This document shows positions 27,074-35,458 of a stretch of DNA of 64,000 nt, piece after piece. The DNA lies in assembly GCA_001563335.1 (NCBI GenBank), contig LRSL01000013.1, forward strand, positions 1 through 64,000. Direction: 5' to 3'. The notes beneath the pieces are model-generated. The model had not been told where the DNA came from. It did not search any database and saw only the letters and a program-made list of their open reading frames with translations. The first letter of the stretch is position 1. Each line of letters opens with the position of its first letter. Origin of the DNA: Candidatus Thorarchaeota archaeon SMTZ1-45 (GTDB lineage Archaea; Asgardarchaeota; Thorarchaeia; Thorarchaeales; Thorarchaeaceae). A program made the translations under genes and the position numbers.

Positions 27074-27739
27074 ATGACAAATACCAAAAAAGAAACTAGA
27101 ACTGTGAATATTGACATACGGAAAGACCTCTTTGGTGCCAATGAGAATGCAGCTGCTTTGAATGCTGAAACTTTCAAGAAGCATGGCATTGTGGCTATTG
27201 ATATTATGGGATCTGTGGGGACTGGAAAAACTCAGTTGATTGAAACACTCTGCGATCATCTTCGCGATAAATATCGCATTTTGATGCTTGCTGGCGATTT
27301 GGCGACAACAATTGATGCAGACCGTGTCGCATCACATGGTGTAGATACTGTGCAAATCAACACTGGTACTGCCTGTCACTTAGATGCAAGGATGGTCAGA
27401 GTAGCACTTCAGAATGTTAATCTGGCTGATTATCAGGTCATATTTATTGAAAATGTTGGGAACTTAATCTGTCCTGCTGGGTACTCTTTGGGAGTGGATA
27501 GGAAACTAGTTGTTGTGAGTATTACGGAAGGTCCCTACATGATTCGAAAACATCCACTTACAATAAAACATGCAGACATGGTGATAATCAATAAGATTGA
27601 CCTAGTCGAAGCACTAGAGTTTGATATTGACGCCTTAGAAGCTGACATTCGTGAAGTTGATGCTGCTATACCAGTACTTCGAGTTAGCTCAAAGACGGGT
27701 GAAGGTATTGACCAGTTGATTAAGGTCTTGAACCTATGA
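27074..27739 (+). CDS. hypB: HypB nickel-incorporation GTPase
   Basis: SIMIBI-class GTPase that delivers nickel to [NiFe]-hydrogenases. The 221 residues have Walker A GSVGTGKT (46-53), the metal-site Cys-His in NTGTACHLDA, a second Cys in GNLICPAG and the G4 motif NKID. The N-terminal His-rich stretch of some bacterial HypB is absent, as is usual in archaea. No hydrogenase large subunit is in the window. The gene lies 6 bp after the ECF S component. Confidence 0.93.
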   Translation: MTNTKKETRTVNIDIRKDLFGANENAAALNAETFKKHGIVAIDIMGSVGTGKTQLIETLCDHLRDKYRILMLAGDLATTIDADRVASHGVDTVQINTGTACHLDARMVRVALQNVNLADYQVIFIENVGNLICPAGYSLGVDRKLVVVSITEGPYMIRKHPLTIKHADMVIINKIDLVEALEFDIDALEADIREVDAAIPVLRVSSKTGEGIDQLIKVLNL

Positions 27740-27744
27740 AACGA

Positions 27745-28413
27745 CTATTGAAGAAGTTGCTTTAATGCTGCCTTGACACCTTGGATATGACCTGCACCCA
27801 GCACTGCTACAATTCTACCCTTAACATCATTCAATATGAAATGTAATGCGTTTGCTACATACTGGTCTCTCTGCTCTATCAGAACGTTGGCTAGACCTGG
27901 AAACTCTGATCTAAACTGCTCCATTAGGTCATTCACAGCCCTGTCCTCCTTAAGCATAGCAAGCAGATCGCTTGCTCCACCACCTTTGATATCCTTTGTT
28001 GCATCTGGCAGCATTTCAGTTAGTTTGTAAATCTCATCCACAGAAACTTGCATCATTGCATGAACTGTTGCCATCATTGGACGGTCTACTAGAGCGATTT
28101 TTGCACCAACAGCCCTACCTTCCTCTATTGCTGCTATCATCTCATCTCCTACATCAGAACCAGTTATTTCACTCAAGCTCTTCTCCAATATGGCAAGCTG
28201 CTGCATCAAATCTTGTGCCATATCACCTGAACCGGTTTGCACAATATCTCCCTCATCTGGAGGATTCATTAATTGATTGTATCTGTCATGGTCCAACTCC
28301 ACTGCTACAACATCTGGTCTAATTTCTTTTACTACTCGTCTTGCTTCTTCGACACTCTCAACATCAGTATGTATGACGGAAACGAATACTATTCTGTCTG
28401 ATTCAGCTGCCAC
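27745..28413 (-). CDS. TraB/PrgY-family protein, soluble short form
   Basis: 222 residues matching the TraB/PrgY/GumN family: an N-terminal SVIHTDVESVEEARRVVKEIRPDVVAVELDHDRY and a C-terminal GRIVAVLGAGHIQGV carrying the conserved GxGH. Longer archaeal members add C-terminal membrane helices that are missing here. A metalloprotease-like activity has been proposed for the fold, but the role in archaea is unknown. The start is GTG at 28413. Confidence 0.8.
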   Translation of the reverse strand: MAAESDRIVFVSVIHTDVESVEEARRVVKEIRPDVVAVELDHDRYNQLMNPPDEGDIVQTGSGDMAQDLMQQLAILEKSLSEITGSDVGDEMIAAIEEGRAVGAKIALVDRPMMATVHAMMQVSVDEIYKLTEMLPDATKDIKGGGASDLLAMLKEDRAVNDLMEQFRSEFPGLANVLIEQRDQYVANALHFILNDVKGRIVAVLGAGHIQGVKAALKQLLQ

Positions 28414-28479
28414 GCAAAGACACGCTCAAACTATGGAGTGCATACCTAGATATTTTCTTTTTGTAGAGCATAATTTGAT

Positions 28480-28570
28480 AGTAAACGTTTATTGGTAAAA
28501 GTTAGTTCTTTGTGGGTCTAAAACAGAGATTAGTATTAAGAGAAGGTTTTTCACGAACCTAACGTTTACT
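28480..28570. promoter_or_regulatory. Inverted pair of AGTAAACGTT sites
   Basis: AGTAAACGTTTA at 28480-28491 contains the palindrome TAAACGTTTA. AACGTTTACT at 28561-28570 is an inverted copy of its first ten bases. Both lie between traB-like and the winged-helix gene at 28609. Confidence 0.45.
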
Positions 28571-28608
28571 ACATACTAACAATCAACCAAGGGAGTAGGA
28601 AGAAAATC

Positions 28609-28959
28609 ATGATATCTGATCTTGAACTTGCATTTGCAAAGTTGATGAACCCGCGCATGAGCGCTGGATTAATGGTCCTTTATAGTCTTCTTGAGGACTT
28701 GAAAGGGAATCCCATAGAGCCTCGTCGAGTCCGAAAGGCAGTTGACAATCGCATTGATAAAAGACGAGTTTCAAAACAGTCAGTCACCAATGCTGCAAGG
28801 CGTCTTGAAGAAGCTAACATCATTGAACGAAAGGAAAACAGGTACACAGTTAATTTTGGGTATCTGATATCAGTACTACTTAACACAGTTCTTGAAATGA
28901 CACATCGTATTGATGATCTTGAAGATGAAATCTCTATGTTAAAATCAATAGAACGATAG
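28609..28959 (+). CDS. Winged-helix protein with C-terminal coiled coil
   Basis: 116 residues. A winged helix spans about 18-83 (GLMVLYSLLEDLKGNPIEPRRVRKAV ... SKQSVTNAARRLEEANIIERKENRY), and the final 30 residues (VLLNTVLEMTHRIDDLEDEISMLKS) form a short coiled coil, probably for dimerisation. GGGAGTAGGA lies before the ATG. Two related AGTAAACGTT sites upstream suggest autoregulation. Confidence 0.75.
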   Translation: MISDLELAFAKLMNPRMSAGLMVLYSLLEDLKGNPIEPRRVRKAVDNRIDKRRVSKQSVTNAARRLEEANIIERKENRYTVNFGYLISVLLNTVLEMTHRIDDLEDEISMLKSIER

Positions 28960-29107
28960 ACCTCCCTCTTTTACTCTCTGTCCTGGTTGATCCTTAGACG
29001 TGAAACACTTTCCGTACTATTTGTGTTATACGCCCGTTTACCTTATATGAGCTAATGTAATGTAAAATTCCACCCACAACCCTCGTTGTGGTTCGGAGGA
29101 AAGACAT

Positions 29108-29464
29108 ATGTCTGGTAAACCAACCGGAGTTCTGATATTAGCTATTCTTCAGCTAATCGGAGCTATATCATGGCTAGCCCTAGGAGCTTTTCTGCTTATG
29201 GCTGGAGCAATGCTGCTCCCAATTTTTGGGATGCTAATGGCATTCTTCCCATTGATAATTGGTATCATTGGGTTAATCCTATTCTACGGGCTATGGACAT
29301 TGAAGGGATGGGCCTGGTTATGGGCACTCATCTTCAACTTGTTGGGTGCTGTAATAGGTCTATTAGGAAACCTTACTGACATAATGAATTTGATTTCATT
29401 AGCTATCAGTGTAATAATAGTGATCTATCTACTGATTCCTTCTACAAGAGCTGCTTTCAAGTAG
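29108..29464 (+). CDS. Small integral membrane protein
   Basis: 118 residues, almost wholly hydrophobic, with four predicted helices and short loops. Glycine-rich first helix (GVLILAILQLIGAISWLALGAF). No family recognised with confidence. GGAGGAAAG lies before the ATG, and a TATA-like CTTATATG is found near 29043. A perfect hairpin terminator follows. Confidence 0.75.
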   Translation: MSGKPTGVLILAILQLIGAISWLALGAFLLMAGAMLLPIFGMLMAFFPLIIGIIGLILFYGLWTLKGWAWLWALIFNLLGAVIGLLGNLTDIMNLISLAISVIIVIYLLIPSTRAAFK

Positions 29465-29492
29465 TTAGTAGAATTCAGTTGATACTGATTAA

Positions 29493-29541
29493 GGAGTTCT
29501 AATTAGCTCAACTGGTTAGAACTCCCCCTTCCCTCTTTTTT
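29493..29541 (+). terminator. Terminator hairpin
   Basis: GGAGTTCTAA (29493-29502) pairs perfectly with TTAGAACTCC (29516-29525) across a 13 nt loop and is followed by CCCTTCCCTCTTTTTTT. Confidence 0.8.
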
Positions 29542-29642
29542 TAATATAAAATCAAAAGGACTAGGTTCTAAACATCCTGTTAATAATGGATTGTAGCCTA
29601 TTGTCTAGATGATGTTTCTAAATCCAATCTTGCTGCTCAACT

Positions 29643-30635
29643 CTAGCCAAGAAGATTGATTCTCTGACCAAGTCCCTTCTTCTTTGCTGTATCATATACT
29701 ATCTTTGCAGCTGCAATGTCCTGGGCAGACAGTCCTGTGGAATCAAATAATGTAATTTCGTCATCTGACTCTCTTCCAGACTTCTTTCCATTTATTATCT
29801 CACCAATCTCTGCATGAATCTTTGATTCATTGATTATTCCTTGATTCAAAGCATGCTGAATCTCACCTATCTTACGACATTGTTCTAAACTATCAACAAC
29901 AATCTTTGAAGCACGAGTCATGATATGCGGATCAAGTTCTTGCTTTCCAGGTCCATCGGCTCCTATTGCATTGATGTGTATTCCATCGTGGATTGAATCT
30001 GCATTGATGAGCGCTTTTCTTGAGGGCGTTGCAGTAACAAGAATATCCGAATCTGGAACAGCAGCATCAGGTTTGTTTACAACCTGAATATCGATTGAGA
30101 GTTGCTTGGACATCTGATCTTTATATCGGGTAGCCATTTCCTGCTTAATATCCCAAACTTTCACGTTTTGAATATCAAATAGCTCCCTCAACGCAAGAAG
30201 CTGCATACATCCTTGAGTTCCAGCACCAACAATACCTATTCTTTCACTATCCTTCCTAGCAAGAAAACTTGCTGCAACTGCTCCAGCTGCACCAGTTCTG
30301 TATGCTGTAATATGGGTCCCATCCATTATTGCTAATGGCATACTTGTTTTCAAGTCAAGAAGAACTATCACTGCTATTCCTGGAGGGAGTCCTTTCTTTT
30401 GGTTGTCATAGAATCCTGATGCTATCTTGGTGCCCATCAATCGAAAATCCTCCACAAAACCTGATTTAATGTCTACTTCTCCATTATACTGATGGACATC
30501 AAGGTGCTGAACACTTGGCATCTGTACTCTCCCATTAGCAAAAGCCGAATATGCTACCTTAACAGCGTCAATTGCTTCTCTCATAGACAAACAAGCGCTG
30601 ACTTCAGATTGGGTCAAAATTATCGTATCTTCCAT
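29643..30635 (-). CDS. Ornithine cyclodeaminase / mu-crystallin family enzyme
   Basis: NAD(P)-dependent enzyme of the ornithine cyclodeaminase, alanine dehydrogenase and ketimine reductase family. 330 residues from ATG 30635, which follows GAGG by 7 nt; an in-frame start at 30707 would add an unconserved hydrophobic stretch. Visible are the substrate-side RTGAAGAVAASFLAR, Rossmann motif IGIVGAGTQG and DSTGLSAQDIAAA near the end. Substrate (ornithine, alanine or a cyclic ketimine) cannot be fixed. TTTTTTTATAG at about 30658-30668 is a likely TATA box. Confidence 0.88.
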   Translation of the reverse strand: MEDTIILTQSEVSACLSMREAIDAVKVAYSAFANGRVQMPSVQHLDVHQYNGEVDIKSGFVEDFRLMGTKIASGFYDNQKKGLPPGIAVIVLLDLKTSMPLAIMDGTHITAYRTGAAGAVAASFLARKDSERIGIVGAGTQGCMQLLALRELFDIQNVKVWDIKQEMATRYKDQMSKQLSIDIQVVNKPDAAVPDSDILVTATPSRKALINADSIHDGIHINAIGADGPGKQELDPHIMTRASKIVVDSLEQCRKIGEIQHALNQGIINESKIHAEIGEIINGKKSGRESDDEITLFDSTGLSAQDIAAAKIVYDTAKKKGLGQRINLLG

Positions 30636-30857
30636 AACGAATCCTCGCTTACGCGCTATAAAAAAAGTAACTTCGCAAAATAGATTATGGCTCATCTTCT
30701 CTTGCATTGAAAAAGAAATTTTCGTCTTATAGATAATCTTCTATGTAACCAATTTGATAAGTGTGATTTTCGATTGCATATCACTGCTATTTTCATTTGC
30801 TTTATAATTCATTATAAGCTAGATAACATTGCCATTTTCGCAAAGGGAGATTGTATT

Positions 30858-31577
30858 ATGGAAGTAGTGTATCGGTCTGCTGTTTATGGATTTCTTGAGT
30901 TCATTTTGGAGAAGGAAAGGATTAGTGGAGAATCCTTGGGTCGAAAAATTCTAGATTGTGGAGCAGGTGGTCAAAGACCTCCTATTGGACTTTTTTCTGA
31001 GTATGGTTTTGAAGCATTTGGAATAGATATCTCCGATAGTCAGGTTGTAGCAGCCAAAGAGTTCTGTGAGGGTCGAGGACTATCTGTTAAATTCTCGATT
31101 GGCGATATGAGACGCATTCCATTTGATGACGGTTCTTTCGACCTCGTCTATGAATTCTACTCGATGGTCCACTTGACAAAAAGTGATATTCTCAAGGCTA
31201 TTCGAGAGATGAAACGTGTGGTTAAGAAAGGAGGTCACCTCTTCTTCGGGTTTGCCTCACGTGACACTTGGCCAATCACAGGGGAAGAACGCGAGAAAAA
31301 CGAGTTCTGGTTGTTTGAACATGATGATTTAGAAGTTGTACATAGCTTCTTCAACGATGATGAAATCGATGAGTATCTTGAAGGTTTGGAGATTATGAGG
31401 ATAGATAAAGTGGTTAGACATGACTCTTGGTGGTGGTCTAGACTCTCTAAAGAGGACTGGATGAACTATTATGCTGATAATTGGACTAACCACTCTAGAG
31501 AAGAATGGGAGAAGATCTATGACCGACGTTCGGAACAGAACTATACGCACATCTTCTACATCTGTAAGAAACTCTAA
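30858..31577 (+). CDS. Class I SAM-dependent methyltransferase
   Basis: 239 residues from ATG 30858, preceded by GGGAG; the frame opens at 30774 but that part lacks family sequence. Motif I is ILDCGAGGQRPP, with acidic motif II GIDIS, then IGDMRRIPFDDGSFDLVYEFYSMVHL (motif III/IV) and a Methyltransf_11-type C-terminus. The substrate is unknown. A tryptophan-rich tail (HDSWWWSRLSKEDW) is distinctive. TATA-like elements lie at 30800-30820. Confidence 0.85.
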   Translation: MEVVYRSAVYGFLEFILEKERISGESLGRKILDCGAGGQRPPIGLFSEYGFEAFGIDISDSQVVAAKEFCEGRGLSVKFSIGDMRRIPFDDGSFDLVYEFYSMVHLTKSDILKAIREMKRVVKKGGHLFFGFASRDTWPITGEEREKNEFWLFEHDDLEVVHSFFNDDEIDEYLEGLEIMRIDKVVRHDSWWWSRLSKEDWMNYYADNWTNHSREEWEKIYDRRSEQNYTHIFYICKKL

Positions 31578-31591
31578 TGTTTCTGAGGAAC

Positions 31592-31786
31592 CTATTCTTC
31601 GAATATGAATACATCTTCAATTCCAGACTTCAGAGCCCTCGCAACCTTGTACGCTAATCTTAACGATGGGTTGTATTTACCCTTCTCAAGGAAGATTATT
31701 GTTTCTCTGCGAACTCCAACTTGCTTTGCAAGTTCTTCTTGAGTCAGGTTTAGCTCGTTCCTGAGTTCTTTCATCCGGGTCTTCAT
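31592..31786 (-). CDS. Small XRE-family helix-turn-helix regulator
   Basis: 64 residues from ATG 31786 (TTG at 31798 would add four). The sequence [48 protein letters not shown] is a textbook Cro/CI HTH of the short YozG-like type. Such regulators are often paired with a small membrane protein, as here with the DUF3796-like gene just upstream. Confidence 0.9.
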   Translation of the reverse strand: MKTRMKELRNELNLTQEELAKQVGVRRETIIFLEKGKYNPSLRLAYKVARALKSGIEDVFIFEE

Positions 31787-31788
31787 CA

Positions 31789-31806
31789 AGAGGTTCAATC
31801 ACCTCT
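31789..31806 (-). promoter_or_regulatory. Perfect dyad over the ribosome site of the XRE gene
   Basis: AGAGGT (31801-31806 on the minus strand) and ACCTCT (31789-31794) flank a 6 nt loop. The left arm holds the only ribosome-binding sequence for the XRE gene, and the dyad spans the end of the upstream gene. It could couple translation of the two. Confidence 0.4.
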
Positions 31807-32130
31807 TCTATCATAGTAAATATAGGATAAAACAAAGGATACCATACTTGCTATGAACAGCATGCTGAATACAATTGGAAATGTTCCTATCGATTCAAAT
31901 GAAACGACATAGACCAGTGAAAAAGCCATCGTGATTGTGATTATTGCGAAAGAGTTCCTACATGCACGATTGATATTGCTCTCAATCCTTTCATCTGTTC
32001 CAGTCCCTGCAAAGGCACTTAGAAACCCCACAAACCCAAAGAAGCCATAGAATCCTAGATTCCCAGTTATGGGACCTAGAAATCCCAAAAGTCCCAAAAA
32101 TCCTAAGCAACTTACAATGTTAAACCTCAT
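31795..32130 (-). CDS. DUF3796-like small membrane protein
   Basis: 111 residues with four hydrophobic segments. A glycine/phenylalanine repeat near the N-terminus ([29 protein letters not shown]) is typical of DUF3796-type proteins paired with short XRE regulators. The function is unknown. It overlaps the longer form of the XRE gene by 4 bp. Confidence 0.7.
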   Translation of the reverse strand: MRFNIVSCLGFLGLLGFLGPITGNLGFYGFFGFVGFLSAFAGTGTDERIESNINRACRNSFAIITITMAFSLVYVVSFESIGTFPIVFSMLFIASMVSFVLSYIYYDRRGD

Positions 32131-32284
32131 ACTTTACACCATGTTAACTATTTCTAACGTTATATATTTCTAACATTTGCCTTTAACCTTTACTATTCAA
32201 ACAATAATCCCCCACTCAAACTAAACCGACTGATAGGAAAGATTCAAGCGCTATTCTTACAACATATCTCCGAGGACCAGAGAG

Positions 32285-32773
32285 ATGGAATATCATTTTT
32301 GCTCCTGCTGTGGAAGTGCTCTTGTTTCATGTGAGAATGAGGAGTGGGAATATGAGTGTATAAGATGCGACAAGAAATACTATAGCAATCCTGTACCTGT
32401 TGTTGCAGCGCTTGTCTTCAAAGATGAGAAATTGGTGATAGTAAACTCAAAGAACAAAGATCTCTGGGGATTGCCTGGAGGTTTTGTTGAAATCGGTGAG
32501 TCACTCGAGGATGCTATTATCCGTGAAGTTGAAGAAGAAACTGGTTTACGAATTGGAGTCACAAATTTTTTAGCATCTTATCCTCTAAAAAAAAATCAAA
32601 CAGAGATGGTGTTTATTGTGTTCATCACTAACGTGCTTGAAGGTGAACCTTTAGCTGGTGATGATGTAAAGGAATTGGAAATACTGCCGCCATCTGATGC
32701 TTACCACCAATTGACAGGGAAATATGCCAAAAAAGCGGTTGAAAAGTGGATGAGTCTTTCCGCAGATTTATGA
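32285..32773 (+). CDS. Nudix hydrolase with zinc ribbon
   Basis: 162 residues. An N-terminal zinc ribbon (C6-x2-C9, C25-x2-C28) is followed by a Nudix domain with the box GGFVEIGESLEDAIIREVEEETGL fitting GX5EX7REUXEEXGU. The arrangement resembles NudC-type NADH pyrophosphatases and ADP-ribose-type hydrolases. Substrate not determinable; it probably clears a nucleoside diphosphate derivative. Confidence 0.88.
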   Translation: MEYHFCSCCGSALVSCENEEWEYECIRCDKKYYSNPVPVVAALVFKDEKLVIVNSKNKDLWGLPGGFVEIGESLEDAIIREVEEETGLRIGVTNFLASYPLKKNQTEMVFIVFITNVLEGEPLAGDDVKELEILPPSDAYHQLTGKYAKKAVEKWMSLSADL

Positions 32774-32830
32774 ACCTTCATAACTATCTTATTGACAGAG
32801 CATTTGGAGGGTTTAAGGTTGAGAGAAGCC

Positions 32831-33208
32831 ATGTCCTCACACAGTCATAAAGGACTAAACCTCATTGCTGATTTGTGTATCATCGAAGGAGTTGTACTGA
32901 CCGGTTCTGGCGCACTATTATTGGTGTTCGGCTTCATATTTGCACTTATTCTGCTTATAGCTGGCATTGTCATGGTTGCTATGGGCTATTATCTTGATGA
33001 CCTAAGAAAATTCGCTTGGTGGGTAGTAATCATAATTAATTCTCTCTCGCTTGCTGGAACTTTCATAGGCACTGCCCTCAATAGCAATATGTTTCATACC
33101 CCTCTCGGATTAAGTGACTTTGTTACGTTCGTTATCAATATACTCTTGAGTTTCCTAATAGTAGGATATCTTCTGAGAAGCAATGTCAGAAAGCTCTTTT
33201 TTGAATGA
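32831..33208 (+). CDS. Small integral membrane protein
   Basis: 125 residues from ATG 32831 (an earlier TTG at 32792 is in frame). About four hydrophobic helices: IIEGVVLTGSGALLLVFGF, ILLIAGIVMVAMGYYL, WWVVIIINSLSLAGTF, FVINILLSFLIVGYLL. It resembles archaeal small four-helix proteins without defined function. It lies 57 bp after the Nudix gene. Confidence 0.65.
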   Translation: MSSHSHKGLNLIADLCIIEGVVLTGSGALLLVFGFIFALILLIAGIVMVAMGYYLDDLRKFAWWVVIIINSLSLAGTFIGTALNSNMFHTPLGLSDFVTFVINILLSFLIVGYLLRSNVRKLFFE

Positions 33209-33245
33209 CTAACATCTCAATGGTCGCAGACAAGTGAAAATGAAA

Positions 33246-33320
33246 TGGGGCCCAGGGGGGGAATTGAACCCCCTTCAAGGGAGCCACAATCCCTTATGCT
33301 GCCGGTACACCACCTAGGCC
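33246..33320 (-). tRNA. tRNA-His (GTG)
   Basis: A complete cloverleaf without an intron. The acceptor stem is GCCTAGG paired with CCTGGGC, the anticodon arm AGGGA-TTGTGGC-TCCCT gives anticodon GTG, and the T arm is GGGGG-TTCAATT-CCCCC. The extra G(-1) is encoded (33320) and faces discriminator C73, the identity pair of tRNA-His. The 3' CCA is encoded. Confidence 0.95.
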
Positions 33321-33500
33321 ATAGTTATCGTGGCAAATGAGGCTCTGTGATTTTCTCTTATCAACTTATCTCCAAGTACATAACTAACTGTTTTCAGGAC
33401 CTCAAAATCCACCTATAGACAGGTCAATCTTTTTCAAGAATTCCATATCTTTCTACAAACTTTGGATAGTGGATGTCCACAGTCACTACACCATTTGCTC

Positions 33501-35384
33501 TCATAGATTAAGTAGGAAGGTATACTGGTCGTCGTCAATACTAAGCTTACTCTCAATCAGCTTGCCAGTTTTGTGAATGAAGTCAATCATTTTGATATTC
33601 TTTGGATGTACATAGGCAATGAAGGCACTAACGCCTTTGCTCTTAGCGATTCGCATCATTTGGTTCAAGAGAAATGTACCAATACCCATGTTTTGATACT
33701 CATCTTGTACAAGTAGGGCGAATTCAGCTTGATTGGTGCTCCTATCTAACAGGTATCTCCCAGCTGCGATAATCTTCTCGCACTCCTCATTGTTGTCTAA
33801 GACCCCAACAAGTGAGATGTCCGATTCTTGATCTACATAGTAGAATTCTTGCAGTGTCTGTCGACGGAGACTTCTAAGAGGAGTAAGAAACCTGAAGAAA
33901 ATAGACTCCTCACTGAGACCGTAGAAAAGACCTTTGATACGATCCGCATCATCTGGTCGTATCAATCTAGCATGAACTGTAATTGGGCCTTCTGGTCCTT
34001 CAAAATCTTGTTGTGCCTCATACTCCGTTGGGAAGTATGTTCCTCTGGAAAGGAATGGCACTTGATCCTCAAACACATAGTGCATATCTTTTGCCGCTTC
34101 TAGAAGTCCATTTCTATAATCTGGATGTGCTATCGCAATGAGAGATAGTACACGCTCCCGAATATTCTTCCCACGAAGAGTAGCTAGTCCATATTCCGTG
34201 ATGATGACATCCACATCCCCGCGTGTTGTAACAACTCCTGCTCCCTCACTAAGACGTGGCACAATTTTTGAAACTGTACCATTCAAAGCTGTGGACTTGA
34301 GGCAGATTATTGATTTACCACCCTCGGATCTAGAGGCTCCCCGAATGAAGTCCACCTGGCCACCAATACCACTATAGAACGAATGGCCAATTGAGTCTGA
34401 ACAGACTTGTCCAGTCAAGTCAACTTCAAGTGCTGAATTGATTGCCACCATTTTCCTGTTCTGGCTGATGACATAGGGATCATTGACATAGGCAGTTTCT
34501 CTGAAATCAAACAGTGGGTTATTGTTCACATATTCATAGAGCTTCTTTGTGCCCATGGCAAAACTAGCTGTTACTTTTCCTCTGTTGATGCTCTTCTTCA
34601 TATTAGTGACAACACCACTCTCAATTAGGTCGATGATACTATCACCGAATGTTTCGGTATGAATTCCCAAGTCCTTCACACCAGAGTTAATGAGATTAGA
34701 TGTTACCGCCTTCGCAACAGTACCTATACCAACTTCAATGGTTGATTCATTTTCAATGAGTTTCGCTGCATATTCCCCTATTCGGTTCTTTATCTCGCTC
34801 ACCTCAGGTGATTCAAACTCTCTCAGAGGTTCCGTGTGTAACACAAGATAGTCCATATCTTTCACATGAATAAATGAATCACCATGCGTTACAGGCATCC
34901 TTTCATTTACTTGAGCAATCACCATGTCTGCATGTTCTGCCCCTGTCTTTGTTATATCCACAGATATCCCAAGTGAGCAATAACCGAATTCATCTGGAGG
35001 ACTAACCTGAATCAATGCTACATCTAATGGGATTCTCTTAGTTCGAAAGAAAAACGGGATGTCCGATAGTGGCGCGGGTGTGTAGTCGGCGCGGCCTTCT
35101 GAAACAGCACTACGGATGTTATCTGAAACAAAGAAGGTATTATGCCTAAACTGAGTCTGGAACTTTGGATCTGCGGAAGGCGTGTTACCAATCGTGATTA
35201 GATGGACAATCTCATTATCAGCCATCTTATCAGCATTCTTTCCTAGTTCCTGAACGAGGTGATAAGGAACGCCGCAGCCAGTTCCAAGTAGGATTCGGGC
35301 ACCCCTTCTGATTTTTGAAATAGCCTTGTCAGCTATAACAATCTTATCCTTGTACTTCTCAGTCCAATCTCCTTTGGAATTCAT
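33501..35384 (-). CDS. Acetyl-CoA hydrolase/4-hydroxybutyrate CoA-transferase family protein fused to GNAT
   Basis: 627 residues. About 1-455 is a CoA-transferase of the acetyl-CoA hydrolase/AbfT family (GTGCGVPYHLVQEL, IQVSPPDEFGYCSLG, HSFYSGIGGQVDFIRGA, ITEYGLATLRGK). About 470-627 is a GNAT acyltransferase with the acetyl-CoA loop EYQNMGIGTFLLNQM. The fusion is known mostly from bacteria. It could move CoA between acetyl-CoA and other acids, or be regulated by acylation. It lies 74 bp downstream of the cooC gene ending the CODH/ACS operon, on the same strand but with its own leader upstream. Confidence 0.85.
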   Translation of the reverse strand: MNSKGDWTEKYKDKIVIADKAISKIRRGARILLGTGCGVPYHLVQELGKNADKMADNEIVHLITIGNTPSADPKFQTQFRHNTFFVSDNIRSAVSEGRADYTPAPLSDIPFFFRTKRIPLDVALIQVSPPDEFGYCSLGISVDITKTGAEHADMVIAQVNERMPVTHGDSFIHVKDMDYLVLHTEPLREFESPEVSEIKNRIGEYAAKLIENESTIEVGIGTVAKAVTSNLINSGVKDLGIHTETFGDSIIDLIESGVVTNMKKSINRGKVTASFAMGTKKLYEYVNNNPLFDFRETAYVNDPYVISQNRKMVAINSALEVDLTGQVCSDSIGHSFYSGIGGQVDFIRGASRSEGGKSIICLKSTALNGTVSKIVPRLSEGAGVVTTRGDVDVIITEYGLATLRGKNIRERVLSLIAIAHPDYRNGLLEAAKDMHYVFEDQVPFLSRGTYFPTEYEAQQDFEGPEGPITVHARLIRPDDADRIKGLFYGLSEESIFFRFLTPLRSLRRQTLQEFYYVDQESDISLVGVLDNNEECEKIIAAGRYLLDRSTNQAEFALLVQDEYQNMGIGTFLLNQMMRIAKSKGVSAFIAYVHPKNIKMIDFIHKTGKLIESKLSIDDDQYTFLLNL

Positions 35385-35458
35385 TTCCTATCGCCTCAGG
35401 TTAAAATAACCTGTCCAAACGAATAGATTTGAGCGTTTCGAGTTAAGCTTTGAGGAAC

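Noticed and set aside
27996..28322. A 108-codon frame opposite the TraB-like gene
   Set aside because: Antisense shadow of a recognised family with leucine/histidine-rich composition and no start signal.
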